Source: Microthyrium microscopicum (taxonomy: Eukaryota > Ascomycota > Dothideomycetes > Microthyriales > Microthyriaceae). From it: DNA of 64,000 nt. The notes under the pieces were generated by a model that saw only the letters and a list, made by a program, of their open reading frames with translations, did no database searches and had not been told where the DNA came from. The position numbers were made by a program, and so were the translations under genes. Below, one piece after another: positions 27,574-40,683 of this stretch; position 1 is the first letter of the stretch, and each line of letters opens with the position of its first letter. The stretch lies in contig MU004241.1 of assembly GCA_010405405.1 (NCBI GenBank), positions 1,337,942 through 1,401,941 of the forward strand, read 5' to 3'.

Positions 27574-29471
27574 ATACTATTATAAAGTATATACTTATTC
27601 TTATAAGATAATTTATTCTAAGAACTATTCTTAAAAGTATAAATAATCTTATTAATTTTAATATAAACTAAAATAAGCTTAGTTTTATTATAAAAGTCTT
27701 AATAAGAAATAACTTACCTATATTAGTATAATATAGTATAAAATAAGTTAAAATAAAATATTACTTTTAAATAGTTCTTAGTTAATTTTATATTAAGGTA
27801 ATAAATAAAATACTTACTTATACTAACTTACTAAGTATAATAATAGTCTAAGTTAGAAATAAAGTAAAGTTTACTAGTTAAAAGAGAAGAAAAATATACT
27901 ATATAAACCTTTATATAATACTAATAAGAATTTAGGGTTAAGTAATATAATAATAAGCTAAGTAAAGCTATAATATTCTTATTAGTATATTTCTACTCTA
28001 TTTTATTCTTAAAGATTATTTTAATAAGATTTATAATATTAGTAATTAAGATTTAGTTATTATAGAACGTATTAATATTATTATTAATAAGAATAGTTAT
28101 TATAGTTTTACTAAAGTTAAAGTTATTCTTAATAAAAACTTAAATATTTTTAGTAAAATCTTTAAGTAACTTATTTATATTAACGTTTACTTTAAGTAAG
28201 ATAAATTTAAAAATATATAAGTTAGTTAAGATATATTATTAAAGATTAGAAGGATATAAAGTATACTAAAATAAATTAAAAAGACTTAAAAAGACGCTAA
28301 GTAGCTTAATAATTAAGAAAAGAAAAGTTATAGTTACTAAAAAGAAACTTATAACATAAAATAAGTTAGTAATAATAATCTTTATATATATTTATAAAAC
28401 TATAGAATTTCTACTTACTTTAAGATTTAGAGTATAAAAGATAAAAAATAAAAAATTTAGAATAAGAAAGATTATTTTATACTTAAATCTTCTTACCTTT
28501 TTAAAATAGCTAAATATTAATATAATAGTACTTAATAAAGACTTATAAGAGCCTTTTATAGTAAAGAAAAGTTATATATAATATAGTAAGTACTTAAAAA
28601 AGTTATAACTTTTTAAAAAGAAAAATATAATCTAAGCTTTAAAGTTTTTAAACTTTTAAGTAAAGATTTAAACGCCTTATTATAAATAATATAAAAAGGT
28701 TCTTAATTAGATGTAAAAAGTATTAAAATATATATATAAGAAATATCTTTTTAAGAACTTTTTTTAATATAAAATAAAATTAAAATATACTTCTAATTTA
28801 AAGCTAAATAAAGCTTATAAAGTAGTTTATATATAAGTTATAACTATTTAACTTACTATAAGCTTATTTATATTAAGCTAGTATAAATTTAGTATACTTA
28901 ATATAATATAGCTAATTAAGTTAAGCTATATATATTTTAATAACTAAATAACCTATACTATATATAAAATAACTATCTAATAATACTTTAATAAAACTTA
29001 ATTAAATATAAACTATAATACTATGCTATATTTATAAATAGATTAATTTAGCTTTAATAAAGCTAGTATTAACTAATTAAGATCTTAATAAAACTAGTAA
29101 CTACTTATTAAATATTTTACTAATATATTAAACTTTAATAACTAGACTCTTTTAAGTTTAAGTTAATATAGTTAATTATAACCTAAGATTAATAGAATAT
29201 AGAGAGCTATTTATTTAAAATAAGTAAAAAATAAAGAGCTATTTATCTTAAATAAATAATATACTAAAGTTAAAAAATAAAGATATTACTAAGTTATAGA
29301 AAACTTTTTAAGGTATAAGTAATTTAATCTTATATATTTAGTTAAGCCTTATTCTTTCTTAAGTCTTAATATAATAAAGTATAATTAAAAGCTATATATA
29401 AGTATAAGAAATATCTATTAGAATCTTTAAATATACTTTTTAGAATAAATAGCCTTAAGAAAGAAAATAAT
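27574..29471. other. AT-rich repeat relic, unresolved
   Basis: Very low GC DNA with no ORF of note and no recognised domain. It is probably eroded retroelement sequence continuing from the left of the gap. Confidence 0.4.
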
Positions 29472-29738
29472 ATTAGAAACTAGAATACTTCTAATTTAAG
29501 ATAATTACTAATAGAATACGTTTATATAAAATAAAGCGTTATTAGTAAGGTTAACTAATAATAACCTATTATAAATATAAATAGCTTAGTAAAGTTCTTA
29601 TAGCTCTAAGTAATAAAGAAGAAAGATTATAAGGATCTAAGTAACTCTCTAATAATTACTCTTATTCTTATTTTTATATATCTATTTAAACTATAATAAT
29701 TATAGTCTTTACCTACTTAGAATAACTCGTTTCTAATA
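29472..29738 (+). repeat. LTR D, complete copy
   Basis: This 267-bp segment begins TATTAGAAACTAGAATAC and ends TTTCTAATA. It matches the D LTR at 45,517-45,558 plus 53,244-53,469 and gives that copy's uninterrupted form. Flanking 5-mers (AATAA and GTCTA) do not match. Its right end lies flush against the start of LINE copy 2. Confidence 0.7.
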
Positions 29739-32700
29739 GTCTAATAATAATAATTAATATAAAGATTCTTTAAAGATTTTCCTTCTTACTTATTCTTTTC
29801 TTCTTTTTTATATTAGAACTATTAAAATACTTTTAAGATATAAATAATAATGTTTTTAGATTTAGCTTTATAAATAATATTATATTAATTATATAAGGTA
29901 ATACTACCTAAAAGAACTATATAAGACTAAAAAAAGCTTACTAAAAATATACTAACTAGGTAAATAGATATAATATAAAGTTTACTCTTAATAAGTACTA
30001 AGTAATATACTTTACTTAAAATTTACTACCTAAAAATAAACTTATAATTTATAGTAATAATAAATAATATATTTACTAAGCTTATATTAGAGAGTATTAG
30101 AATACTAAGTATATAAATAAATAGAAGAATAAACTAGAGAGATTATATTAAAAAAACTAGAACTAAAAGATTTAAATAAATAATAATACTTTTAAGAATA
30201 ATATAATTAGAATAAAAACTAATCTTTAAAAAGATAAAGCTTCTTTATATAATAATCGTTAGGCTAACTCTTATATATAAAGTATAAATATAAAGTTTAA
30301 GATTATTATCTCTTAAGGCGCTAAAGAATTATTATAGACTACTAGTAATAATTTAGAATAATATACTTTATAAAATAATAAAAAAATATTAAAGAACTCT
30401 TATTACCTTATTAAATAAGGAAATAAGAGTTAAGCTACTTTAGATAAATACTATAGTTTTAGTAAAGAAATATACTAATAAGAATAAAGACTTAATAATA
30501 ATATAAAAGATAAGTAAAATTATTATTAAAGTATACTAAGTAAACTTCCTAAAAAACTAGAAGATATCTTCTTAGTAATAATAACTAAGAAGTCTAATAA
30601 TACTTAAACTAATATAGATATATATAACTAAGGTTATAACTTAAAAAGTTAATATACTAAAATAATAAAAGAAGAAATTAAAAATAAAAAGAAAGCAAAA
30701 TACTAATTATAAATAAGTAATATAATTAATAGATAGTACGCTATAAAAAAAGAAGAAAATAAAAACTATACTAAAGCTAAAGATATTTCTAATTAAGATA
30801 TATTATTATAGGCTCTAAATAAATACTTAAATAAGACTTATAAGAATATAATAGTATACTATTATAATATAAAGAACATTATAAATTAACTAACTAATTA
30901 AACTTTATAATAGTTTTAATAAAGTATAAGTAATAATACTGTTTTTTATATAATTAAAAGTTATTAAACTTAATAACTAGCTATATAGCGTATAAGTATT
31001 AATAATATTTCTACTATAATATTTATATAACTACTAATAATAAATAGTTTACTATATATTATTAAACTACCTACTATATTATAAAGAAAAATTACTAAAA
31101 TAAGTAATAATACTAAATAAGGTTTATATACTACTCTTTAATTTAAGAGATATCTAAGTAATAGCTAAATAGCTATTAAAGAGTAAAGCTTTTTAATAAT
31201 TTAGACTAATTAAAAAAATTATAGAAATAGACTTTAAAACGCGTAAAGAACTATTAAAACTTAAAGATTCTATAAATAACTAATTATAATATTATAGTAT
31301 TAATAAACTAATAATATATAATTATAAAGAAAATAACTAAGTCTAAGAACATAATTAATTTTATTTTATATCTATCTACTATTCTTTATTAAATAATAAT
31401 ACTACTTTATTTAATAACTAAGATATCTTTATTAATAAATTTATTTTTATACTTTAAGCATAAAGCTTTAATAAGATAGCTTATAAGTAAACTAAATCTT
31501 TATTTAATATAAATATATTAACCTTTAGCTTTTTCTTCTTCTACTATACTAATAAAGCTATAATAAAAGTAAATTAAGCTTTATAGCTAATAAACTTATT
31601 TACTAAACTATTTATAACTTATATTTACTTAATAGCCTTCTTTTTATTACTTAATAATATATACTCTTTTATATCTTTATAAGTATTAATTAGGTTAGCT
31701 ATTATTTTATTAAAAACGTATTAAAAATATTTACCTTACTTCTTTAACTTTACTAATATCTTATTATAATATTAAAAAAAATAAAACAATAAGAGTAAAA
31801 ATATACTTATAGCTTTATACTTAGACTTTTATTCTTTATAATAAGAGTAAAGATGCTAGCTAGAGCTAACTTAATTATAAATATAAGTAATTACTATAAT
31901 AAGCATACTAAAACTAACTAAATACTTATTATTAAATAACTCTATATAATAATATAATACTTAAAAATACTATAAATAGATTCTTATATTAAAGATATAT
32001 ATAGTCTATATTATAATAGTTAATATAATATATAAAAGAATATTAAAGGACTTATAATAGAAACTAAAATAGAATTAGTTAATTTTATATTTAAAGATAA
32101 AGTAAAGATTTTAATATTTATAAATAAAATAATAGTTTTTATTTTCTTTAAAGATAATAAAAAAAAAGTACTTATAAGCGTAGAATATTTAATAAATATT
32201 TAAAGGTAAGAAAAAAAGAAGAAAGAAAAGCTTATAAAAAACTTATCTTTAAAAAAGGACTTAAAAAAAGTAAAAAATATAATAAAAACTTAAAAAGAAA
32301 AAAAGTAACTAAAACTATATAGATTTAAAATACTTTATACTTTAAAGGTAAACTATATAGACTACTAAAAACTTAAAGGCTACTATTTAGTAGCCTATTA
32401 GATAGTATTAAAGAATATAGATTAATAAAAAAAAACTTAGTTAAAAAGTATTATAAATACCTTATTTAATAAGTAGTTAAAAAGAGAGCTTAATATAGTT
32501 AAAAGACGTTATAATACTAAAGCTTATTAAAAGTAAAAATTAATTATAAAAACTTAAAAATATATATTATATATATCTATTATAAAACTATATAGAAAAG
32601 TTAATTATAGAAAAATAATAGCTATAAGTCTTTAAAAATAAGAAAATTAATAAAAACTTAGTAAACTATAATAGTAAAACTTAATAATAAAGTAATACTA

Positions 32701-33148
32701 AATAGAAATAGATACTAAAAAGCTAGATTTAATCTATTTTAAGGAACGCTATAGCTTTAAGTAATTAAGTAATAGATAAGTCTTAAAAAGAAAACTAATA
32801 ATAAAGATAGTATTAAGAATTAAGATCTTAATATATAGTATAAAATCTATATAATATATAATATACTTAAGCTATATAAGGCTCCTAGTAATTAGTAACT
32901 ACTAATTACTTACTATATTAATTTACTAATTAGAATTCCTTTAGTAAGCTTTATAGTTTATAGAGAAATAATATAAGTCCTTCTATTTAGAAGTAATAAA
33001 CAAAGAGAGTATTATAATAATATTAGAATAAGGCTACTAAAAAGTAGCTAAAGAAACACTATAGGTTTCTTTATAAGGGTTTTTCTAAAAGTAAGAGTAG
33101 CGTCTATATAGCTTATTAGCGTAGCTAAAAGATAATAAATAAGATTTA
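29739..33148 (+). mobile_element. Tad1-like LINE, copy 2
   Basis: This is colinear with 3,225-4,357 plus 19,487-21,758 of copy 1 and has no insertion at the site occupied by Gypsy B. The junction near 30,868 is continuous. It ends with the same 3' tail (about 33,105-33,148). All frames are broken. It starts abruptly at 29,739, either by 5' truncation or because an LTR element is inserted there. Confidence 0.75.
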
Positions 33149-35951
33149 TATATATATAATAAATTCTTAGCTAATAATAAGTATAAAGTAAATAATAAGT
33201 AAAATAATTTTAATATAGTATTATATAAAATTAGTTATTAGCTAATTAAGGAATAATTATATTAGATCTTTCTTTTTAAATATAAGTTTTTTTAATAATA
33301 CTTTAATTCTTCTTTATACTCTTATAAGTAGTAATTTTAAGTTATCTTTTTATTTTTATATTATTATATTTTTAATATAAGTAGTTTTTATAGTAATAAT
33401 AGCTATCTACTATAAACTTTTATTTATTTTTATAGTGCTAGCTATTACTTATATTTAGTTAAAAGTTATATTATTATAATAGTTTTAATAAGATAAATCT
33501 AATTATAATAGTTTTATAAAATAATTCTAAGAAATTAATCTTTTAGTATAATAATACTTTTAAATTTATTATATAATACTACTTTTTTAAGCTATAAAGT
33601 ATATTTTTTATATTTATATTACTTATTAAACTTAGTTTTAGAACTACTTTACTTACGTTCTAAATATTATAGTAGCTTATAAGAGTCTTAGTTTTTTTTT
33701 TTTAAGTAAGTAAATTATAATTAACTTTCTATATAGACTAAAGTTTTACTTAAATAATAATATTAGTAAAATTATTACTAGTTTTTTAAAGAATATACTT
33801 TATAGAGTTTATTAATATTATTATACTTAGAAGTATATACGTCTAGTATTAGCTTTTATTATTTTTTATATTATATTCTAGTTTTATATAATATAAAATC
33901 TCTAATAGTTTTTTAAATAAGTAAGCTTATTTTTTATTTTAAATAAGATAGTTATAAGTTTTATTATTTAAGCTATTTTTAATAATTTACTATAATTACT
34001 AGTTAGTATTATATTACTTATTTAATAATCTAAATTACTTTAATATATAAATAGATTATACTAAAATTTATTAACTTTCTAGTTAATAGTTTCTATATAT
34101 AGCTTAATAACTTCTCCTTTAAGTAATATTTAAAAGTAATAATAGATCTACTAAAGTTTATTAAAACTATTATTTAGCTAGCTAAATAAGTAGCTAGGTA
34201 GTTTATATTATTATAATACACTATACTTTAAAATATATAAATACTATTAGAATATAAGTTAATTCTTTAAAGATCTATAAAAACGTTTAAGTCTTTATTA
34301 AAGACATAATATTAAGAATTAAACTTACTAGATTCTCTAAGATAGGTATTATAGTCTAAGTACTTTAGTCTAATTACTATTAAAAGCTAGTAAAACTACT
34401 TTTTTAGTTCTAGTATATTTTATAGTTAAGGAAACTAATAAGTTCCTAACTATTATAATTAGTAACTAGGTATAACTTCTAGGTAGCTTAGCTTATAAAT
34501 AAACTACTTTAACTTAGAAAGAAACTTTAGAGATTTTTAAGTAATAAAATAGAAACTAAGAAATTTCTAAGTAGTTTTTTAGTAATTACTTTTATTTTTA
34601 TTTCTATATATTTAATTTATTAAGTATATTATAATCTTTTTATTTACTTTATAATACTAATCTCTAATACTTTTCTATTTAATAGAAAAAGAGTATTTAT
34701 TTTTATAAGTAGTCTTTTTTAAACTACTATTAGCTTAAAAGAGTATATATTTATAATTACTTTAAAAACTATTTTAATATTACTTTATATAGTAGCTATA
34801 GTCTAAGCTTTAATAAATAAAAAAAGAACGTTTTATTTAATAAAGCTATTAATATAAGTAACTTTACTTATTTAAAAAATAGAAAGTAAACTATAGTAAT
34901 ACGCTAGTAAACTATAAATTATTATATTTAGTAGCTATGTTTTATATATAATATTTAGAAGTAGAAGTATAGAAATAACTCTTTTAAAGTTATATAGATT
35001 TAGAAAAGTAAAGTTTAAATAAATAAAGTAATTATTTAGAATTAATACTTAGTACTAGTTTACTAAGTAAAGTAGAGATTTTTTAGTTTACTACTTAAAC
35101 TAGAAACTACTTAGCTTAATTTAGATTAGTAAAACTTAATTTAAAAGTACTAGATAATATTCTAAAGTATTCTTTTAAATTATAACTATCTATTTAAGTA
35201 TTATATAGTAACTTACTTTTAATAGAAATTAATATTAGTAAAATAGCTTTACTATTTATAGTAATTTTACTATATATTAAAATATAGTTATAGTTACTTT
35301 TTTATATTACTACTTTTACTTCTTTAAATTTTTACTACTTTATATAAAAGTAGTATTTAGTTTTATAGTACTACTTAATTAAAAAGCTCTTTTTATTAAT
35401 ATTAATAATTTAGCTTAGCTAGAACTAATATTTTAAGTAAGTATTTTAAAGCTATTTTTATAAGTAAAAGTAATATTTATATAATAGCTTATTATACTTA
35501 CTAATACTAAGTAGTAATATACTACTTATTAACTTTTATAATTACTTATTTTTAATTAACTTTAGATAGTTACTACTTTATAAGCTTCTTTTTCTATTAA
35601 AGAATAAAATTAGAAAGCTAGAAGTTATTTAGATTTTACTTAATTAAGTATTCTATATAAGTAGTTATTATTATAAAAAAAGAAAGTAATTTTCTAGCTA
35701 ACTAGGCTTTAATTTAGTTTAGTAGCTTTTTTTCTTATACTATAGTTAAGTATATCTACTAGTTTTAGTAATAATTAAAGGAAAATATATATTCTTTATA
35801 GTAGTAAAAATATAGCTTTAAGTAAAAGTATATATAAGTAACTTCTAATATATTACTATTTAAATTAGTAAGTATTTTTTATATTATAGCTACTAATTTA
35901 GATAGGTTTTCTATAATTATTTCTAAATCTAATAGAATTATATATAAATAT
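33149..35951. other. AT-rich relic, unresolved
   Basis: About 2.8 kb of RIP-saturated DNA without ORFs. I could not recognise a transposon family in it. It is the target into which retroposon S2 inserted. Confidence 0.4.
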
Positions 35952-35965
35952 TAAATAACTTTCTA

Positions 35966-37154
35966 GGAGGAGTAGTATAGTAGTAGTACTTACGATCTCG
36001 CAGTAGGCCCTACCTACTTAAGATCCGTAGAGTATAGGTTTAATTCCCGTCTCCTTCACTACCCTAAAAAGGTAATTATTACTCGCTTTTAAAGCTATAT
36101 TTACCCCTTTTTAGGAAAGGTTATTCTTCCCTTTTTAGTAGGTATAGAGGATAAGCTATAGCTTTTTTTAATACGTTATAAAAGGTACAAATTTTTATAT
36201 TACGTAACTATTATATATAGCTATAAGATTATCCTTATTAAAGCCTTACTAACTAATAATAGACTAGTATTAAATTATATAATTAGAAACTAGCTACGTA
36301 AAGCTATACTAAAATAAGCTATAATACTACTAAAGTATAGTAAAATTAGCATACTAAGATAACTTTTTTATAGCTCTTAGTAACTAGATTAAAAGATTAG
36401 CCCTAGCTTAGTAAGCTTAAAATCTAGCTATATAAGGCAAGATTAGACTAAATAATATAGTAGTAAATTATAATATCTAAAGATACTATAGCTTAATAAG
36501 TATAGTACTTATAAGTTAGTATAAATAGCGCTATAGAATAAGTTAGTAAACTTAGGGAAGGTAACTTAGAATATACTAAGCTAAAGAACCCTAGATCTTA
36601 GCTTAAAAGTAAAGCATAGTATAGTAAATAGCTCTTAGTAGACTAATAGCATTGCCTTAGATTTAGTATTAAATAGTAAGAATAAAGAGATTTAATATAA
36701 TAATAAGGAAGGAATCTTAGCCCTTTAAGGAATAATAATATTAGCAACTTTAAGAACTTAAAGTAGTAGACTAAATAAAAGAATAATAACCTATAATAGA
36801 ACTAGCCTAGAGAAGTGCTAATAGGCTAAATACTCTCTAAAATTTAGTTTCCTAACTTACTAAAGCTTCTATAGCTTAGGGGGCTAATAAAGCTTAGTAG
36901 AGTATAATATTAGCCTTAGTATAAATTAGTATATAGAATACGATAGTAAGGTTTTTCCTTATATAGTTAGTATCTTAGTTTACTAAATATATAAGGGTTA
37001 GCTAAAGCTAGACTAGGCCTTAGGCCTAGAGTAAGCTAGCTTAGCTAGATTTAAATAGATTAGCTAATTAGATAAAGGTTTTTACCTACTTATTAAGAGT
37101 AGCGTCTGTATAGCCTATTAGCGTAGCTAAAAGACAATAAACAAGATTTAATAA
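35966..37154 (+). mobile_element. tRNA-headed retroposon with LINE tail, copy S2
   Basis: This 1,189-bp element on the plus strand is colinear with S1. Its flanking duplication is 14 bp with one T/C difference (35,952-35,965 and 37,155-37,168). The head has A-box-like TAGTATAGTAGTAG at 35,973-35,989 and B-box-like GGTTTAATTCC at 36,037-36,047, followed by CCGT, which can pair with the ACGG that precedes the B box in S1. The LINE-like tail is at about 37,095-37,149. The body is more eroded than S1. Confidence 0.8.
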
Positions 37155-37168
37155 TAAATAACTTCCTA

Positions 37169-38097
37169 ATAAAATAAATAGTACTAGTAAATATTTTAGT
37201 TTTTTTTACTAAAAAGTACTATTTTAGCTAACTTTAAAACTATATATTATAATAATAAACTAATAAATAATTCTAAAAACCTATAGGATCTATAAGCTAG
37301 TACTAAAGAATAGTTTATCTAAATTTAGCTTTCTTATAGCTTATATTTAAATAGTTATTTAAGTTTAAAATTATAAAGTTATTTCTTTTAGTAAAGTATA
37401 CTAAGAAATTCTTTCTAGTCTAAATTTTAGTAAAGAATACTAGACTATAACTTTAAAGCTATATATCTAATAAATAAAGTAGTTTAAAAGTAAATTAAAA
37501 AATAAATTCTATAATTTAGTACTTTTTAAAGCTATTTTTATTTAATCTTAAAGTAGAGACTTATAGTTATTAAATAATAAATTATTAAAGTTAGCTATTT
37601 TTAGTAAGAAATATAGTTTATTAATTAGTACTACTTATTTTATTATAGACTTAATTATAGTATTATAATAAATATTATTAGTAAAAGTTTAGGTTAGCTA
37701 GTAGTCCTATAAGGTTCTTACTAGAATCGTTAGATATTAGTTTATTTTTAATCTTATTAGATTATACTTTACTACTAAGACTACTAAGACTACTAGGATA
37801 AGAGCTAAATTTTAATAGAAATTAATAAAGATCTTTAGCTTAGTAAGGAATATTAAAACTAATAATAAGATTCTCTAAGTCTAACCTTCTTTTATAGATT
37901 ACTAGCTATCTAGCCTAATATAGCTATTACTATATTACCTATATATATAAATTATAAGTTTTATAAGTATTTTAAAAGAACTAGCTAAATTTATTAAGGT
38001 TTTATAGAGTTAGTAAGAATAGAAGATATAAAACGCTACTTAAACTTTAAGTTATTAAGCTATACTTTTTATATCTAGGCTATAAATAATAATAGGG
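37169..38097. other. AT-rich relic, unresolved
   Basis: No ORF and no recognised element. It is the continuation of the DNA into which S2 inserted. Confidence 0.4.
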
Positions 38098-38450
38098 CTT
38101 TAATAATCTATAGCCTATATATAATAATACTTATCTTAACGAGCTCTATCTAATAGTACTAATTTTATTACTATAGCTAGCCTAATTAGAAAGTTATTAT
38201 AAAAGTTATTTTAGACAAAATAATAATTACTATATCTTAATAGCTATTAGAGCTAGGGTAATATAAATTATATAATAATATAGCCTTAACCTAGGGCTAT
38301 AAAACAATATATAAAACATAAGCTAAACCTAACTAAGAAGTTAGATAATAATAAATATAGTTTTAAGACTATAATAAGATATCTTTTAGAACTACTTATC
38401 CTACTAGGATCTACTTATCCTACTAGGATATTTCTTATTTTGTAGCTAAC
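38098..38450. repeat. Dispersed repeat R1, copy 2
   Basis: Direct match to positions 1-355, with the tandem CCTACTAGGA motif at its right end. The function is unknown. About 370 bp of featureless AT-rich DNA separates it from gene island 1. Confidence 0.6.
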
Positions 38451-38873
38451 CTAAACTTTTACTAATAATATAAATAATCTAATTTAGAATATACTACTAT
38501 TTAGAATAGTATTTTAGTATATTTTAACTAACTAGAGTAAATACTATAAATATATTTAGAATTTTATTTCTAAATTAGTAAGTAAAGTTAATTTTTATTA
38601 CTAAGTTAGTAATATAGAAATTAGAAAGCTTTACTAAAGAATTACTAAAGAATTACTATAGACTTACTAAGAAATCTAAGAATTAATATATAAATAAAAT
38701 TTATTATAAATTTAGTAAAAGTAGATAAATAATATATTAGTATATTTCTTACTAATATTTATTAATATTTAGAATACGCTACCATTTAGCACTATTCTCT
38801 ATTTATTTATATTTAGAATAATATTCAATTTATTACAACACTGGTTGATTGGATTTGTAAAGTGGGGCAGCTT

Positions 38874-38883
38874 GTCACGTGAC
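38874..38883. promoter_or_regulatory. Palindromic E-box GTCACGTGAC
   Basis: A perfect 10-bp palindrome with core CACGTG (38,876-38,881) lies about 145 bp upstream of the MFS start codon. It sits just inside the GC-balanced boundary. CACGTG is the classic site of bHLH proteins with a His-Glu-Arg basic region, such as the one encoded at 58,000-58,726. I noticed no other CACGTG in the islands. Confidence 0.55.
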
Positions 38884-39026
38884 CCTGGACTATGGATTCA
38901 CAGCCACTGAGGCGAAACACCTCAGCTCAGGTGCTACCTCCAACATTTCTCTTCGTTGTGCATATTCAGCTCCTGTCCGATGCATTTCGTTTGCAAGAGG
39001 TCTATATCTGCGATATCTGAAACACT

Positions 39027-40451
39027 ATGAGGCAACCAGAACAGCCCATCGAAAATGATCTCGAGTGCAACGAAGTTGCCATTTCGGAACCTCCACAACC
39101 ACCAGATGGAGGGTTCGGCTGGGTAATGGTTGCGGCTTGCTCTACCATCAATTGTTTCACTTGGGGCGTAACATCGGTGAGAGACCTTCCTTCGACACCG
39201 TTTTAATCGTATGAGATTCGGCTAACCTCGAGGTATTCAGTCATATGGAATCTACTTGTCCGAGTACCTGCTTTCCAACACTTTCGACCGCGCAAGCCCT
39301 ATGGATTACGGTTTTGTTGGTGGTTTCAACTTTGCATTTGCCATGGTTATCGCTCCGTTAACGACCTATCTCGTCCCAAGGCTCGGGAAGCATGCCGTCA
39401 TGCTGGCAGGCAGCGTCTTGCAATGTGTCGGTTACATCGGGGCGTCTTTCGCAGGAAAGATCGTGCATCTATACATCACTCAAGGCGCCCTTGTTGGTTG
39501 CGGTATAGGTCTGATGATTGTGCCATCGATGGCCATTTTATCTCAGTGGTTTTCGCGAAAACGAAGTGTCGCCAATGGTTTAAGCTCCGCAGGCTCAGGT
39601 ATAGGCGGTATCGTCTTTTCCTGGGGCACAAGATCGATGATCAAGTCAATGGGACTTGCCTGGGCACTTCGTGCCACTGGACTGATCACACTAGCAGCAA
39701 ATTGCATTGCGATACTGCTCATCAGGGATAGGAATGATCACATCAAGCCAACGCAGCTAGCTTTTGACCTTGTGCTTTTGCGTCAATACAAGGTCATTTT
39801 GCTTTTACTGTGGGCTTTTATCTCAATGTTTGGCTACATTGCATTGCTGTTCTCCCTTTCGGATTTCGCGCTTGCTATTGGACTCTCGCGCGAGGAAGCT
39901 ACTGACATTGTTGGATTCTTGAACCTGGGTACAGCAGTTGGAAGGCCCATAATTGGCATCATGAGCGATCATTTCTCACGAGTCAACACTGCAGCAGTAC
40001 TCACGTTTTCATGCGGCATCATTTGCTTCGCATTATGGATGCCTGCCAAAACATATGGTCTGACGGTTTTCTTTTCCTTGCTCTGCGGAGCAATTCTGGG
40101 TGTTTTTTGGATGGCATGTATTCATTTTGCCGCCTACAACTTGGGAGCTGACTCGTACAGACGATATCTCCATTATGCGTTGAAGTTGCTGGTCTTAAAA
40201 ACCTTCCCTCGCTTCTCTCGCTTTCTTGGGCTACCATAATTCTTCCTACAACTTGTAAGTATACAAAACATCTTTGGAGGCGCTCCTAAAACTAAGGACC
40301 GACAGTTGCCGAAGCGATCGCTCTTCAAATACGCCGCCCAGATGCGCATATGCCGTACCTGTATCCTCAAATATTTGCCGGCCTGTCTTACATGCTCGCA
40401 AGTGCCTTCATGTTCGAATTACGGCGTGTCTTGCGCAAAATGCCGATTTGA
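39027..40451 (+). CDS. MFS transporter, monocarboxylate-permease-like (MCT family)
   Basis: The model has four exons, 39,027-39,176, 39,241-40,113, 40,161-40,254 and 40,306-40,451, giving 420 residues. The MCT signature DGGFGW is at residues 27-32 before the first membrane helix. The loop WFSRKRSVANG is at about 153-163, and the C-terminus keeps family features (CVEVAGLKNLPSLL, PYLYPQIFAGLSY). The family comprises 12-helix plasma-membrane carriers for monocarboxylates or related solutes; some members are metabolite effluxers, so the substrate is not predictable. Intron 1 is GT-AG. Intron 2 (40,114-40,160) needs a GC-AG boundary to restore the conserved frame. Intron 3 starts GTAAGT. It is convergent with ACR3, 232 bp apart. 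A role in arsenic export or import is only suggested by position. Confidence 0.88.
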
Positions 40452-40683
40452 GGGGCCGGCGATTGGCGATGCAATCTCTATCATTACTAAAAATTGAGTG
40501 CATCCACAGAATCGAGTTCTAAAGTCTATGAGTATTATGCCGAGCTTAGCAATCCCTATTTACCCGTTGCTGTGTGCATACCTATAAAGCTACATAACAT
40601 GAAAATCGAAGCCCGGCTCAAATATGCGTACGAAATTAGCTATTACTATGCCTCCGTGGGAAAAAAAGAGCGGATACAAATGA

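Noticed and set aside
1-38800. Host genes hidden in AT-rich DNA
   Set aside because: No frame of useful length survives, and the only protein relics read through stops are retroelement RT, integrase, zinc knuckle and chromodomain.
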